Source: Variovorax soli NBRC 106424
GTDB lineage: Bacteria > Pseudomonadota > Gammaproteobacteria > Burkholderiales > Burkholderiaceae_C
Direction: 5' to 3'
DNA: 55,304 nt
NCBI RefSeq assembly: GCF_001591385.1
Contig: NZ_BCUU01000027.1
Coordinates: forward strand, 1-55,304
Made by a program: the position numbers and the translations under genes. The notes beneath the pieces were generated by a model. That model searched no databases. It had not been told where the DNA came from and saw only the letters and a program-made list of their open reading frames with translations. This document shows positions 28,678 to 37,170 of this stretch, one piece after another. Every line of letters begins with the position of its first letter. Positions within the stretch are counted from its first letter, which is position 1.

Positions 28678-29735
28678 CCACATTCACCGCATCGCGCGTG
28701 CTCGACCCGCGCAGTTTTCCCACGGCCTTCGAGACCGAAGAGGCACTGGAAGACTTCCTCGCCACGCCCTCGCAGGACCTCATCGACGACCTCGCCCGTG
28801 TCGAGGGCGACCTGCTCATTCTCGGCGTGGGCGGCAAGATGGGGCCGACCCTGGCCCGCCTGGCGCGCAACGCCATGGCGCCGGGCCGCCGCGTGATCGC
28901 GGTGGCGCGCTTCAGCGAAGCCGGCACGCGCGAGATGCTTCAGGCGCACGGCATCGAGACCATCGCCTGCGACCTGCTCGACGCGGCCGCGCTGGCACGC
29001 CTGCCGCAGTGCCCCAACGTGATCTTCATGGCCGGCCGCAAGTTCGGTGGCAGCAGCGATTTCCCCCTGACCTGGGCCATGAACGCGCACGTGCCGGCGC
29101 TGGTCGCGCAGACCTTCAAGTCCTCGCGCATCGTGGCCTTCTCCACCGCCTGCGTGTACCCCTTCGTGCCGGTGAACGGCCAGGGCGCCGCCGAGGACAC
29201 CCCGCCCGATCCGCCCGGCGAGTACGCCAACTCCTGCGTCGGCCGCGAGCGCATGTTCGAGTACTTCTCGCGCGAGCACGGCACGCCGGGCCGCCTGTTC
29301 CGCCTGAGCTACGCCATCGACCTGCGCTACGGCGTGCTGGCCGACGTCGCCAGCAAGGTCTGGCGCGGCGAAGCGGTCGACGTGACCATGGGCCACGTCA
29401 ACGTGATCTGGCAGGGCGATGCCAATGCGCAGGCGCTGCGCTGCCTGGCCGCGGCCACCGTGCCGACCTCGCCGCTGAACGTGAGCGGCCCCGAGACCAC
29501 CTCGATCCGCTGGCTGGCCGAGGAGTTCGCCCGCCGCTTCCGCAAGCCGGTGCGCATCACCGGCGAAGAGGCGCCCACCGCCTGGCTCATGAACACCGGG
29601 GAAGCCGAGCGCCTGTTCGGCTACCCGAAGGTGCCGCTGTCGCAGCTCATCGGCTGGGTGGCGGACTGGATCTCGCGCGAGCAGCGCCTGTACGGCAAGC
29701 CGACCAAGTTCGAGTCGCGCGATGGGAAGTACTGA
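28674..29735 (+). CDS. Extended-SDR (epimerase-like) protein with an atypical active site
   Basis: The 353-residue protein shows an NAD(P)-binding start later than usual, preceded by ~45 extra residues: LLILGVGGKMGPTLARLA (48-65), then FMAGRKFG, the Ser/Thr strand FSTACVYPF (156-164) and YANSCVGRERMFEYFS (from 184). The usual YxxxK catalytic pair reads Tyr184-xxx-Cys188, so the lysine is lost. C-terminal blocks (LNVSGPETTSIRWLAEEFARRF) resemble NAD-dependent epimerase/dehydratases. ATGA overlap with the permease and a 14-base overlap with the next gene indicate tight coupling. It may be a non-catalytic or mechanistically altered member. Confidence 0.8.
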   Translation: MTTFTASRVLDPRSFPTAFETEEALEDFLATPSQDLIDDLARVEGDLLILGVGGKMGPTLARLARNAMAPGRRVIAVARFSEAGTREMLQAHGIETIACDLLDAAALARLPQCPNVIFMAGRKFGGSSDFPLTWAMNAHVPALVAQTFKSSRIVAFSTACVYPFVPVNGQGAAEDTPPDPPGEYANSCVGRERMFEYFSREHGTPGRLFRLSYAIDLRYGVLADVASKVWRGEAVDVTMGHVNVIWQGDANAQALRCLAAATVPTSPLNVSGPETTSIRWLAEEFARRFRKPVRITGEEAPTAWLMNTGEAERLFGYPKVPLSQLIGWVADWISREQRLYGKPTKFESRDGKY

Positions 29736-30567
29736 ACTCGGCGAGTTCCAGATCGAGGTGCTGCCGGGCCTGCATGCCGACAGCGCCCGCATGCTCGATG
29801 CACTGGTCGCCGCCAGCGGATGGAACCAGACGCGCGACGACTGGGAACTGTTTGTCCGCCAGGGCACGGTCCTTGTCCTGCGCGACCCGCAAGGGCGCAT
29901 CGCCGCCAGCGGCGCGGTTCTTCCACTCGACCCCGGCACGGCCTGGATCAGCATGATCCTCGTGGCCCCGCAGCTGCGCGGCCAGGGCCTGGGCCGCCAG
30001 GTGTTCGAGGCCTGCCTGCGCACGGTGCAGGCAGCCGGCCGCGTCGCCATGCTCGACGCCACGCCCGCCGGCGAGAAGCTCTACGCGCAGTTTGGCTTTG
30101 CGCCGCTATGGCGCCTTTCGCGCTGGCAGCGGCCTGCCATGGAAGCCGCGGCGCGCGGCCTGGCCAACACCCCCGCGCCGCTGGAAGCACTGGCGGCGCT
30201 GGACGCGATGACGCTGGGCCTGCTGCGCGAGCGCATGCTCTCGCAGATCGCCGCGCGCGCCGGCAGCCGCATCGTGCGGCATGCACAGGCTTTCTGCTTC
30301 GTTCGGGCGGGCCGCCTGGCGCAGCAGATCGGGCCGATGCTCGCGCAGGACGAAGCCCATGCGGCCGCACTGCTCACCGACGTCGCGGGCAGCACCGCGC
30401 ATGCGCTCTTCATCGACGTGCCGGACGAGCGGCCGCTGATGCATCGGCACCTGCAGGCCTGCGGCTTCTCGCGCGTGCGCACCTTCACGCGCATGGCCTT
30501 GGGCGACGACGTGCAAACGGGCCAGAACGCCTTCATCCACGCCATCGCCGGGCCGGAATACGGCTAG
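29722..30567 (+). CDS. GNAT-family N-acetyltransferase, two-domain
   Basis: The 281-residue protein has a GNAT domain in the first ~150 residues with the acetyl-CoA loop (SMILVAPQLRGQGLGRQVFEACL) and the YAQFGFAPLW end motif. A second domain (about 150-275; RMLSQIAARAGSRIV ... RPLMHRHLQACGFSRVRTFTRM) resembles the YitH/second acetyltransferase-like domain often fused to GNATs. It overlaps the SDR-like gene and is followed 30 bases later by the DapA-like gene. A small amine or amino acid derived from the imported substrate is a plausible acceptor; unproven. Confidence 0.85.
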   Translation: MGSTELGEFQIEVLPGLHADSARMLDALVAASGWNQTRDDWELFVRQGTVLVLRDPQGRIAASGAVLPLDPGTAWISMILVAPQLRGQGLGRQVFEACLRTVQAAGRVAMLDATPAGEKLYAQFGFAPLWRLSRWQRPAMEAAARGLANTPAPLEALAALDAMTLGLLRERMLSQIAARAGSRIVRHAQAFCFVRAGRLAQQIGPMLAQDEAHAAALLTDVAGSTAHALFIDVPDERPLMHRHLQACGFSRVRTFTRMALGDDVQTGQNAFIHAIAGPEYG

Positions 30568-30597
30568 CCCCCCTCCTACTCCTTATCGAAAGACGCC

Positions 30598-31665
30598 ATG
30601 CCCTTGCAACGATCCGACATTCCCGCCTCGGTGCTCAGCCTGCTGGCCGAGGGCGCGGTCATTCCGGCCCATCCCCTGGCCCTCGACGCCGGGCGGCAGT
30701 TCGACAGGAGGCGCCAGCGCGCCCTGACGCGCTACTACGTCGATGCCGGCGCCGGCGGCCTGGCGGTGGGCGTGCACACCACCCAGTTCGCGATCCGCGA
30801 GCGCGGCCTGTACGAGACCGTGCTGCGCGCGGCCATCGAGGACCAGCGCGCATGGACCGAGCGCCCCATGGCCATGATCGCCGGCCTGTGCGGCCCCACC
30901 CGCCAGGCGCTGGCCGAGGCCCGGACCGCCGTCTCGCTCGGCTACCACGCCGGACTGCTGAGCCTGGCAGCGGTGGCCTCGTCATCCGAGGACGAGTTAA
31001 TCGCCCATTGCGAAGCCGTGAGCCGCGAGATTCCCCTGGTGGGCTTCTACCTGCAGACCGTGGTGGGCGGGCCGGTGCTCTCCAGCGACTTCTGGCGCCG
31101 CTTCGCTCTCATTCCCAACGTGCTGGCCATCAAGGTGGCGCCGTTCAACCGCTACCGCACGGTGGACGTGGTGCGCGGCGTCGTCGAGGCCCGAGCGGAG
31201 GACCGCGTGTTTCTCTACACGGGCAACGATGACCACATCGTGCTGGACCTGGCGCTGCCCTTTTCCGCGATGCGCGACGGCGCGCCCGTGCAGGTGCGCT
31301 TTCGCGGCGGGCTGCTGGGCCACTGGTCGGTGTGGACGGCCAGCGCCGTGGCCCAGCTGGCCCGCATCAAGGAAGAGCTGGCTCGCAACGGCGGCGTGCC
31401 GGGCGCGGACCTGCTGGCCCTGGATTCGCGCGTGACCGACTGCAATGCGGCCTTCTTCGACGTGGCGAACAACTTCCACGGCTGCATCGCGGGCTGCCAT
31501 GAGGTGCTGCGCCGCCAGGGCCTGCTGGAAGGCATCTGGTGCCTGGACCCGGCAGAAGGACTCGGCAAGGGCCAGGCCGGCGAGATCGACCGCGTCTACC
31601 GCCTGCACGGCGACCTGAGCGACGACGGCTTCGTCAAGGCCAATCTGCAAAGGTGGCTGGCATGA
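30598..31665 (+). CDS. Dihydrodipicolinate synthase/N-acetylneuraminate lyase-family protein
   Basis: The 355-residue TIM-barrel protein is longer than DapA (~290). The Schiff-base lysine is present (Lys179 in NVLAIKVAPFNRY) and Tyr151 (VGFYLQTVVGG) is in the usual place. The substrate-carboxylate loop, normally GTTGE, reads GVHTTQFAIRERG (59-71), so it should not be a true DapA. Expected chemistry is a pyruvate- or keto-acid-type aldolase or dehydratase, or a related hydrolase, on an unidentified compound. The last gene, the ATPase, overlaps its stop by ATGA. Confidence 0.82.
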   Translation: MPLQRSDIPASVLSLLAEGAVIPAHPLALDAGRQFDRRRQRALTRYYVDAGAGGLAVGVHTTQFAIRERGLYETVLRAAIEDQRAWTERPMAMIAGLCGPTRQALAEARTAVSLGYHAGLLSLAAVASSSEDELIAHCEAVSREIPLVGFYLQTVVGGPVLSSDFWRRFALIPNVLAIKVAPFNRYRTVDVVRGVVEARAEDRVFLYTGNDDHIVLDLALPFSAMRDGAPVQVRFRGGLLGHWSVWTASAVAQLARIKEELARNGGVPGADLLALDSRVTDCNAAFFDVANNFHGCIAGCHEVLRRQGLLEGIWCLDPAEGLGKGQAGEIDRVYRLHGDLSDDGFVKANLQRWLA

Positions 31666-32468
31666 ACGCCGCCGCACAACGCAGGACGCTGGCCGATGAT
31701 GCGGATGCCGACCAGCCGCTCATTCGCATGCGCAAGCTGCGCAAGGTCTACCGCAAGAAGAACGAGGAATTTCTGGCCGTGTCGGACGTGTCGATGGACA
31801 TCCACGCGGGCGACATGGTGTCGCTGGTGGGCCCGTCGGGCTGCGGCAAGTCCACCCTGCTCAAGATCCTGGCGGACCTGCAAGGGCACGATGGCGGTCT
31901 GCTGCAGGTGGGCGGCGGCGAGGATTTCCAGCCCGGGCGGGACGTGGGCATGGTGTTCCAGCAGCCGGTGCTGCTGAAGTGGCGCACCATCCTCGACAAC
32001 GTGCTGCTGCCGGCGGACATCCTGGGCCTGCCGCGCAAGGCGGCCGTGGCGCGCGCGCACGAGCTGCTCGAGATGGTCGGCCTGGCCGGCTTCGCGGACA
32101 GCCTGCCCTACGAACTCTCGGGCGGCATGCAGCAGCGCGCGGCCATCGCCCGCGCCCTGATCCACGACCCGAAGCTGGTGCTGATGGACGAACCCTTCGG
32201 GGCGCTGGACGCCCTGACCCGCGAGAAGATGAACCTGGAGATGCTGCGGATCTGGGAAGAAACGGGCAAGACCTTCATCGTGGTCACGCATTCGATCCAG
32301 GAGGCGGTGTTTCTCGGCTCGCACTGCGCCGTGCTGACCGCGGGGCCGGCCCGCATGGCGGACTTCTTCCCGATCGAGCTGCCCGGTCCCCGGCGGCTGC
32401 ACGTCAAGACCAGCCCGGCGTTCGGCGGCTATGTGCGCCGGATCTACGACCTGCTCGGGGTCGAATAG
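31662..32468 (+). CDS. ABC transporter ATPase, NitT/TauT type
   Basis: The 268-residue ATPase has Walker A GPSGCGKST, the Q-loop VFQQPVL, signature LSGGMQQR, Walker B LVLMDEP and the switch His in VVTHS. It energises uptake with the permease at 27862 and the binding protein at 25925. The ATG at 31662 overlaps the TGA of the DapA-like gene. Placing the ATPase last, after three enzyme genes, is unusual but keeps the transporter and enzymes in one transcript. Confidence 0.94.
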   Translation: MNAAAQRRTLADDADADQPLIRMRKLRKVYRKKNEEFLAVSDVSMDIHAGDMVSLVGPSGCGKSTLLKILADLQGHDGGLLQVGGGEDFQPGRDVGMVFQQPVLLKWRTILDNVLLPADILGLPRKAAVARAHELLEMVGLAGFADSLPYELSGGMQQRAAIARALIHDPKLVLMDEPFGALDALTREKMNLEMLRIWEETGKTFIVVTHSIQEAVFLGSHCAVLTAGPARMADFFPIELPGPRRLHVKTSPAFGGYVRRIYDLLGVE

Positions 32469-32482
32469 CCCAAGGCAGCACG

Positions 32483-33673
32483 CTAGCCGGGGGACTTCAG
32501 CAAGCCGCGCGCAGCCTGCCGCACTTCGGGCGAAGAAAAGCGAAAGGCGGCGCGGTCCAGCAGATAGTGGATGAAGCCGCTCGCAAAGCCCAGGGCCAGC
32601 AGCGCCGGCACGAAGGGCGACGAGCGCAGCCACCAGGCGGCCTCGCCGAAGATGCGGTCGGCATAGACGTAGTCGTCGGGCACGGCCTCCACTTCCAGCA
32701 CGGGCAGCAGCAGGACCGAAATGAGCGCGAGGACGAGCAGCACGGCCCAGCTTCGGCGATTGATCGGCGCCAGCAAGCGCTGCCAGCGTCCGGTCGCCGT
32801 CTGGTCTCCACCGGAGGCCGCGAGCGACGCCAGGCCCATGGCGGCGCTCCAGTGCTGCACGCTCCACAGCACGATGAACAGGAACGGTGCCTGTGCCAGA
32901 AAGGCCACCAGCACCATCGCCGCGAGGCCCAGCACATAGGCCATGCGCGGCAGCGAGGGGGCGCCCGAGCGCAGCTCCACGCCGAGCACGAGCCCGGCCA
33001 GCGCCACGACCAGGGCGATGCCGCCGTCGTGCGGCATGCGCGCCAGCAGGTCCGACCCGGCCGCGCCCAGCCACGGGTCGATCCAGCGCTCCTGGAAGGC
33101 GATGGACCCCGTCAGCGCCTGGGCCAGCACCACCAGGCCGCCGCCCACGACCAGCGAGAACCACCGGTCGAGCCGCCGCACGTTCGGCGCCGAGGCGCGT
33201 CCGGCCCGCGCGCGGTACAGGCTCAGCAGCCCGAAGTGCTGCGCCGCGAAATGGTGGCTCACCAGCACGAAGTCCAGCACCACCAGCCACACGACGCGCT
33301 CTTCCAGCGGCATCGGCAGCACGCTTTCGGGCAGCAGCATCGCGGCAAAACAGGCGGCGGTGATGACTAGGGGAGCAACGACGAAGCGCAGTTTCTGGCT
33401 GGCGAGCAGCGGCCTGTAGGCCGGCGTCGCATAGGCCAGCCAGGCCGAGGACACACGGTGGCCGAACCACAGCGGCACGGTCAGCACGAAGAACAGCCCA
33501 TCGACGGGGCTGCCGCGCACATCCTCATGGCCCTGGGCCAGCAGCAGCACCAGCGGCACCAGCCACAGCGGGTTCAGGATCCAGACCAGGTCCCAGGCGG
33601 GACTGCGGATGCACCGGGTCGTGGCGCGGGGCGCCGCGCCCGCCTGCTCTCCTATCGCATCAACAACAGCCAT
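32483..33673 (-). CDS. Polytopic membrane protein of unknown function
   Basis: I start it at the ATG 33671-33673 (MAVVDAIGEQAGAAPR) because a GGAG site lies just upstream; an in-frame upstream start at 33709 is less likely. The 396-residue protein has roughly ten hydrophobic helices, with motifs such as WDLVWILNPLWLVPLV, LVSHHFAAQHFGLLSLYRAR (two adjacent His that could bind metal) and FIVLWSVQHWSAAMGLA. I do not recognise a named family. It is convergent with the ABC operon and 64 bp upstream of the MFS gene's stop, and is probably independent of both. Confidence 0.75.
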   Translation of the reverse strand: MAVVDAIGEQAGAAPRATTRCIRSPAWDLVWILNPLWLVPLVLLLAQGHEDVRGSPVDGLFFVLTVPLWFGHRVSSAWLAYATPAYRPLLASQKLRFVVAPLVITAACFAAMLLPESVLPMPLEERVVWLVVLDFVLVSHHFAAQHFGLLSLYRARAGRASAPNVRRLDRWFSLVVGGGLVVLAQALTGSIAFQERWIDPWLGAAGSDLLARMPHDGGIALVVALAGLVLGVELRSGAPSLPRMAYVLGLAAMVLVAFLAQAPFLFIVLWSVQHWSAAMGLASLAASGGDQTATGRWQRLLAPINRRSWAVLLVLALISVLLLPVLEVEAVPDDYVYADRIFGEAAWWLRSSPFVPALLALGFASGFIHYLLDRAAFRFSSPEVRQAARGLLKSPG

Positions 33674-33737
33674 AAGCTCCCCGGGCGGCGGCGCCGCAAG
33701 CGCCGGCAAGCATACGCCGGGGGAAGCCGGGAAGGAA

Positions 33738-35081
33738 CTAGCGCTGCACGTCGACGTCGCGCGACTCCGGCAGCAGCCACATGGCCCAGATACTGATGGC
33801 GCTCATGGCGACCACGTACCAGGCCGGCGCCATCGGGTTCTTCGTGACGGCCAGCAGCCAGGTGACGACGAACTGCGTGGTGCCGCCGAAGATCGAGGTG
33901 CCGATGGCATAGACCAGCGAGAGCCCGGTGCTGCGAACCGCAATGGGCAGCAGCTCGGGCACCTGCACCAGGCCGGCGGTGCCGAACATGGCGGTGAGCG
34001 CGGCCAGGATGGCCGTCACGATGAGCAGGGTGCCGATGCTGGGCGTACCGGCCAGCCACATGAAGAGCGGAACGATCAGCACCAGCAGCGCCAGACGCGG
34101 CAGCGCGTTGACCAGGCGGCGGCCGTAGCGGTCGCACAGCGCACCGCCCACCAGCGCAAAGGCGAAGGTCATCAGCCCGCCCATGAGCACACTGCCCTGC
34201 GCCACCGCGGCCGGCAGCTTCAGCACCTGCACCGCATAGGTCACCATGTAGTTGCCCACCTGGGAAGCGACGGCGGTCGAGGCGGTGGCCAGCACGCCCA
34301 GCAGCAGGATCTTGCGATGCTCGCGGAACACCGAAGCGACGATGGACGTGCCGCTGCGTTCGACAGCGCTCTCGTGCGTCTCGGGCAGGCTGCGGCGGAT
34401 GTAGATGGCAATGGGCACCAGCAGCAGGCTCAACAGGAACGGAACGCGCCAGCCCCAGGCGGCCAGCTGCTCCGGCGAAAGCGCCAGCGACAGGGCCACG
34501 CCCAGGCAGCCGCCCACCGCCACCGCCAGCCCCTGGCTGGCAATCTGCCAGCTGGAGTAAAAGCCGCGGCGCCCCTTGGGCGCGGCCTCGATCAGCAGCG
34601 CGGTGGCCGGCCCCACTTCGCCGCCCAGGGCCAGGCCCTGCAGCAGCCGGCAGAACACCACGATGATCGGCGCCGCGATGCCGATGCTGGCGTAGCCGGG
34701 CATGGCCGCCAGGCCCAGCGTGCCGACGGTGATCAGCGCCACGGTCAGGATCATGGCGGGTTTGCGGCCCGCCTTGTCGGCAAAGGCGCCGATCAGCACC
34801 CCGCCCAGCGGACGGGTGAAGAAGCCCACGCCGAAGGTCGCCACTGCCGCGAGCAGGCTGCCGAACTCGCCGCCCACCGGGAAGAAGGTCTTGCCGATGT
34901 AGACCGCGAAATAGGCGTAGATGACGAAGTCGTAGAACTCCAGCGCATTGCCGGCGACAGCGGCGGCCACCGCCTTGCGGCTGATGCGCGATGACGGCGC
35001 AGCGGCGGCAGCAGGGGCGCCAGGTTGGGATAAGCGGTCGGCCGTCTGCGCTGCGGCGCAGCCGAGGGTGGTGGCGTTCAT
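33738..35081 (-). CDS. MFS transporter, metabolite:H+ symporter type
   Basis: The 447-residue protein has twelve predicted helices after a ~35-residue hydrophilic N-terminus. Family motifs are NALEFYDFVIYAYFAVYIGKTFFP, FGVGFFTRPLGGVLIGAFADKAGRKPAM and GLALGGEVGPATALLIEAAPKGRRGFYSSWQ, typical of the MHS group that imports organic acids and amino-acid derivatives. It is the last gene after the GATase-like and M14 genes on the same strand and probably imports their substrate. Confidence 0.92.
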   Translation of the reverse strand: MNATTLGCAAAQTADRLSQPGAPAAAAAPSSRISRKAVAAAVAGNALEFYDFVIYAYFAVYIGKTFFPVGGEFGSLLAAVATFGVGFFTRPLGGVLIGAFADKAGRKPAMILTVALITVGTLGLAAMPGYASIGIAAPIIVVFCRLLQGLALGGEVGPATALLIEAAPKGRRGFYSSWQIASQGLAVAVGGCLGVALSLALSPEQLAAWGWRVPFLLSLLLVPIAIYIRRSLPETHESAVERSGTSIVASVFREHRKILLLGVLATASTAVASQVGNYMVTYAVQVLKLPAAVAQGSVLMGGLMTFAFALVGGALCDRYGRRLVNALPRLALLVLIVPLFMWLAGTPSIGTLLIVTAILAALTAMFGTAGLVQVPELLPIAVRSTGLSLVYAIGTSIFGGTTQFVVTWLLAVTKNPMAPAWYVVAMSAISIWAMWLLPESRDVDVQR

Positions 35082-35116
35082 GTCTCGTGCCTGTCGGTGT
35101 AGTGTGAATGGGAGAG

Positions 35117-36208
35117 TCAGCTTTGCGAAGCCCGCGGCGCCTGCAGTCCGTCGACGGCCTGCTCGCAGGCCTGGCGGCCCTGCTGCCAGACGGCGCGTTT
35201 CCAGTCGTCGGCGTCGGGGTAGAAGGCATCCTTGAGCGCCTGGCGGATCTGCACGGCCTGCACGCCGTCGTCGGCGCCGTGCCGGTGCATCCAGTGGTCG
35301 GCGCGCAGCGCGGGCATGACGCGCTCGTTCGGCCAGGTGCCGTACTCCAGGCAGATGCCGATGTGGCTGGCCTGCGGGCACTCCTCGAACAGCGCGGTCT
35401 GGATCGGGCCGGTCATGGGGATGCTGGTCGAGCTGCCGGCATGCACGTCGGTGAGTTCGCCCCACCACTGGCGCGCGCGCGGCAGCACGCCGCCGTCGAA
35501 GCTGGCGAAGATGCGCTCGCCCACGCCGTAGGGGCCCAGGCCCGTGTGGATGTCGATGGAAGCGATCTCGCGCGCCCGCTGGCCATAGTGCTGCAGGATC
35601 GCGCGGAAGGTGCGGTTGCTCCAGGTGGGCCCGCGGCCGCCGAAGAACATGCCGTCCGGATGCGCGTGCTGCCCGAGGCCGATGGCGCGCTGCAGTCCGC
35701 GCTCGCCGTGCTTGTCGCGGTAGGCAGCCAGGGCCGACTCGGCGTCGCGGCCGGGCGGCCAGCTGGGCGGCAGCAGCCACTCGTGGATCTCGCCGTAGCC
35801 GGCATTGACCGGCAGGGGCTGGCTGAAATCCACGAAGTTGCGATTGAGGTCCACGTTTTCCTGCGTCACCCGGCGCAGGTGTGAGAAGCCGTGCGGATTG
35901 ATCGCATGCACATGCAGCACGGCCGTGTCCGGATGCGCGCGCGCGCCCAGGCGCAGCATGCCGGTCTGGATCGCCGAGCCGCAGAAGCCCTCGACCCCGT
36001 GCACACCGCTGAGCACCACCAGCAGCTTGCTCGCAAAGGCCGGACCGTCGAGCACGACGTCGATGGCCAGGGTCTCGCCGGCGGCGCCCGGCAGGTCGAG
36101 CACGCGGCTGTCGATGCGCAGCCCGCGATCGGCCGCCGCATCCATGAATTTGCGGCGTGCGGTGGCATAGCTGGGGCTGAACAGCTCGAGGATGGCGTTG
36201 TCGTTCAT
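35117..36208 (-). CDS. M14-family (DUF2817) zinc carboxypeptidase-like hydrolase
   Basis: The 363-residue protein starts at the ATG 36206-36208 (MNDNAILELFSPSY). It carries the M14-type zinc site His70-xx-Glu73 (SGVHGVEGFCGSA), then ENVDLNRNFVDF and SIDIHTGLGPYG, the pattern of DUF2817. These are cytoplasmic hydrolases acting on acyl- or peptidyl-amino acids; no signal peptide. It lies between the glutamine-amidotransferase-like hydrolase (19-base gap) and the MFS gene. Confidence 0.85.
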   Translation of the reverse strand: MNDNAILELFSPSYATARRKFMDAAADRGLRIDSRVLDLPGAAGETLAIDVVLDGPAFASKLLVVLSGVHGVEGFCGSAIQTGMLRLGARAHPDTAVLHVHAINPHGFSHLRRVTQENVDLNRNFVDFSQPLPVNAGYGEIHEWLLPPSWPPGRDAESALAAYRDKHGERGLQRAIGLGQHAHPDGMFFGGRGPTWSNRTFRAILQHYGQRAREIASIDIHTGLGPYGVGERIFASFDGGVLPRARQWWGELTDVHAGSSTSIPMTGPIQTALFEECPQASHIGICLEYGTWPNERVMPALRADHWMHRHGADDGVQAVQIRQALKDAFYPDADDWKRAVWQQGRQACEQAVDGLQAPRASQS

Positions 36209-36227
36209 GGCAGGAGAAGGCGCGTTG

Positions 36228-37052
36228 TCAGGCGGCGAGCGCATGGGCCGGCGCGGGCTGCTGCACACCGCCCGTGCGCCACCGGCGGCGCGCGCGGCAA
36301 GCCTCGCCGAAGGCCTTGAAGATGGCTTGCGCCAGCGGGCAGTCGTCGATGCGCATCTCCGGATGCCACTGCACGCCCAGCGCGAAGGACGGCGCCCCCT
36401 GGACCGAAAAGGCTTCGACCAGGCCGTCCGGCGCGCTGGCCTCCAGGCGCAGCCCTTCTCCCAGGCGATCGATGCCCTGGTGATGCAGCGAATTGACCGG
36501 CAGGCGCATCAGCGGAACCAGGCCCGCCAGCACGCCGCCCGGCGCAATGTGGATGTCGTGGCTGTCGTCGTACCAGCGCTCGATGGGCCGGCCGTGGTCG
36601 CCTTCGCGGTGGTCCAGTCGGCCGCTGCGGCTGTGCACCGCCGCATCGAGCGTGCCGCCCCAGGCCACGTTCATCTCCTGGAAGCCGCGGCACACGGCCA
36701 GCACCGGCACGCCGGCCGACACCAGTTGCGGCAGCAGCGGCAGCACGGTGGCGTCGCGGTCGCGGTCCAGCAGCACGCCCTCAGGCAGCGCACCGGCCCC
36801 ATAGTGCTCGGGCGCCACGTTCGACGGGCTTCCGGTGAGCACGATGCCGTCGATGCCATGCACCAGGCTGGCCGCGTCGACCGCGCCGGGAGCGGCCGGC
36901 AGCGCCAGCGGAACCGCATCGGCCAGTTCGGAAACCGCGCGCACGTAGCCATGCAGCAGGGCATGCGCCGGATGGCCGTGGCGCTCGATTCGGTCGGAGG
37001 CGATGGCCACCAGCGGGCGGCCGGCGCGTGCGGAAAACGGGGTCTGGGACAT
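36228..37052 (-). CDS. Class I glutamine amidotransferase-like hydrolase (PuuD-like, peptidase C26)
   Basis: The 274-residue protein matches gamma-glutamyl-GABA hydrolases: GIDGIVLTGSPSNVAPEHYG (67-85), nucleophile Cys121 (VLAVCRGFQEMNVAWGG) and GVQWHPE supplying the catalytic His. Reaction: hydrolysis of a gamma-glutamyl amide. First gene of the three-gene unit with M14 and MFS; a LysR gene is divergent. Without PuuA/B/C-like genes here, the gamma-glutamylated substrate is unknown. Confidence 0.88.
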   Translation of the reverse strand: MSQTPFSARAGRPLVAIASDRIERHGHPAHALLHGYVRAVSELADAVPLALPAAPGAVDAASLVHGIDGIVLTGSPSNVAPEHYGAGALPEGVLLDRDRDATVLPLLPQLVSAGVPVLAVCRGFQEMNVAWGGTLDAAVHSRSGRLDHREGDHGRPIERWYDDSHDIHIAPGGVLAGLVPLMRLPVNSLHHQGIDRLGEGLRLEASAPDGLVEAFSVQGAPSFALGVQWHPEMRIDDCPLAQAIFKAFGEACRARRRWRTGGVQQPAPAHALAA

Positions 37053-37107
37053 GATCGGAAACGGGGGCGGATCGGGGGTTTGCCGTGAGTCTAGGAATCG
37101 GGGACGA

Positions 37108-37153
37108 TTGCGTAAATTGCAACTTCTTTCCGGTTCACTTGCACGTTCCGCAA
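37108..37153. promoter_or_regulatory. Two phased TTGC-N7-GCAA dyads (LysR sites)
   Basis: TTGC-GTAAATT-GCAA (37108-37122) and TTGC-ACGTTCC-GCAA (37139-37153) have identical arms and unrelated spacers. Their starts are 31 bp apart, about three helical turns, so both would face the same side of DNA. They lie in the 118-bp gap between the divergent hydrolase operon and the lysR gene, which fits recognition and activation sites of a LysR tetramer. Confidence 0.7.
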
Positions 37154-37170
37154 GCAAAGGAGACACCGCC

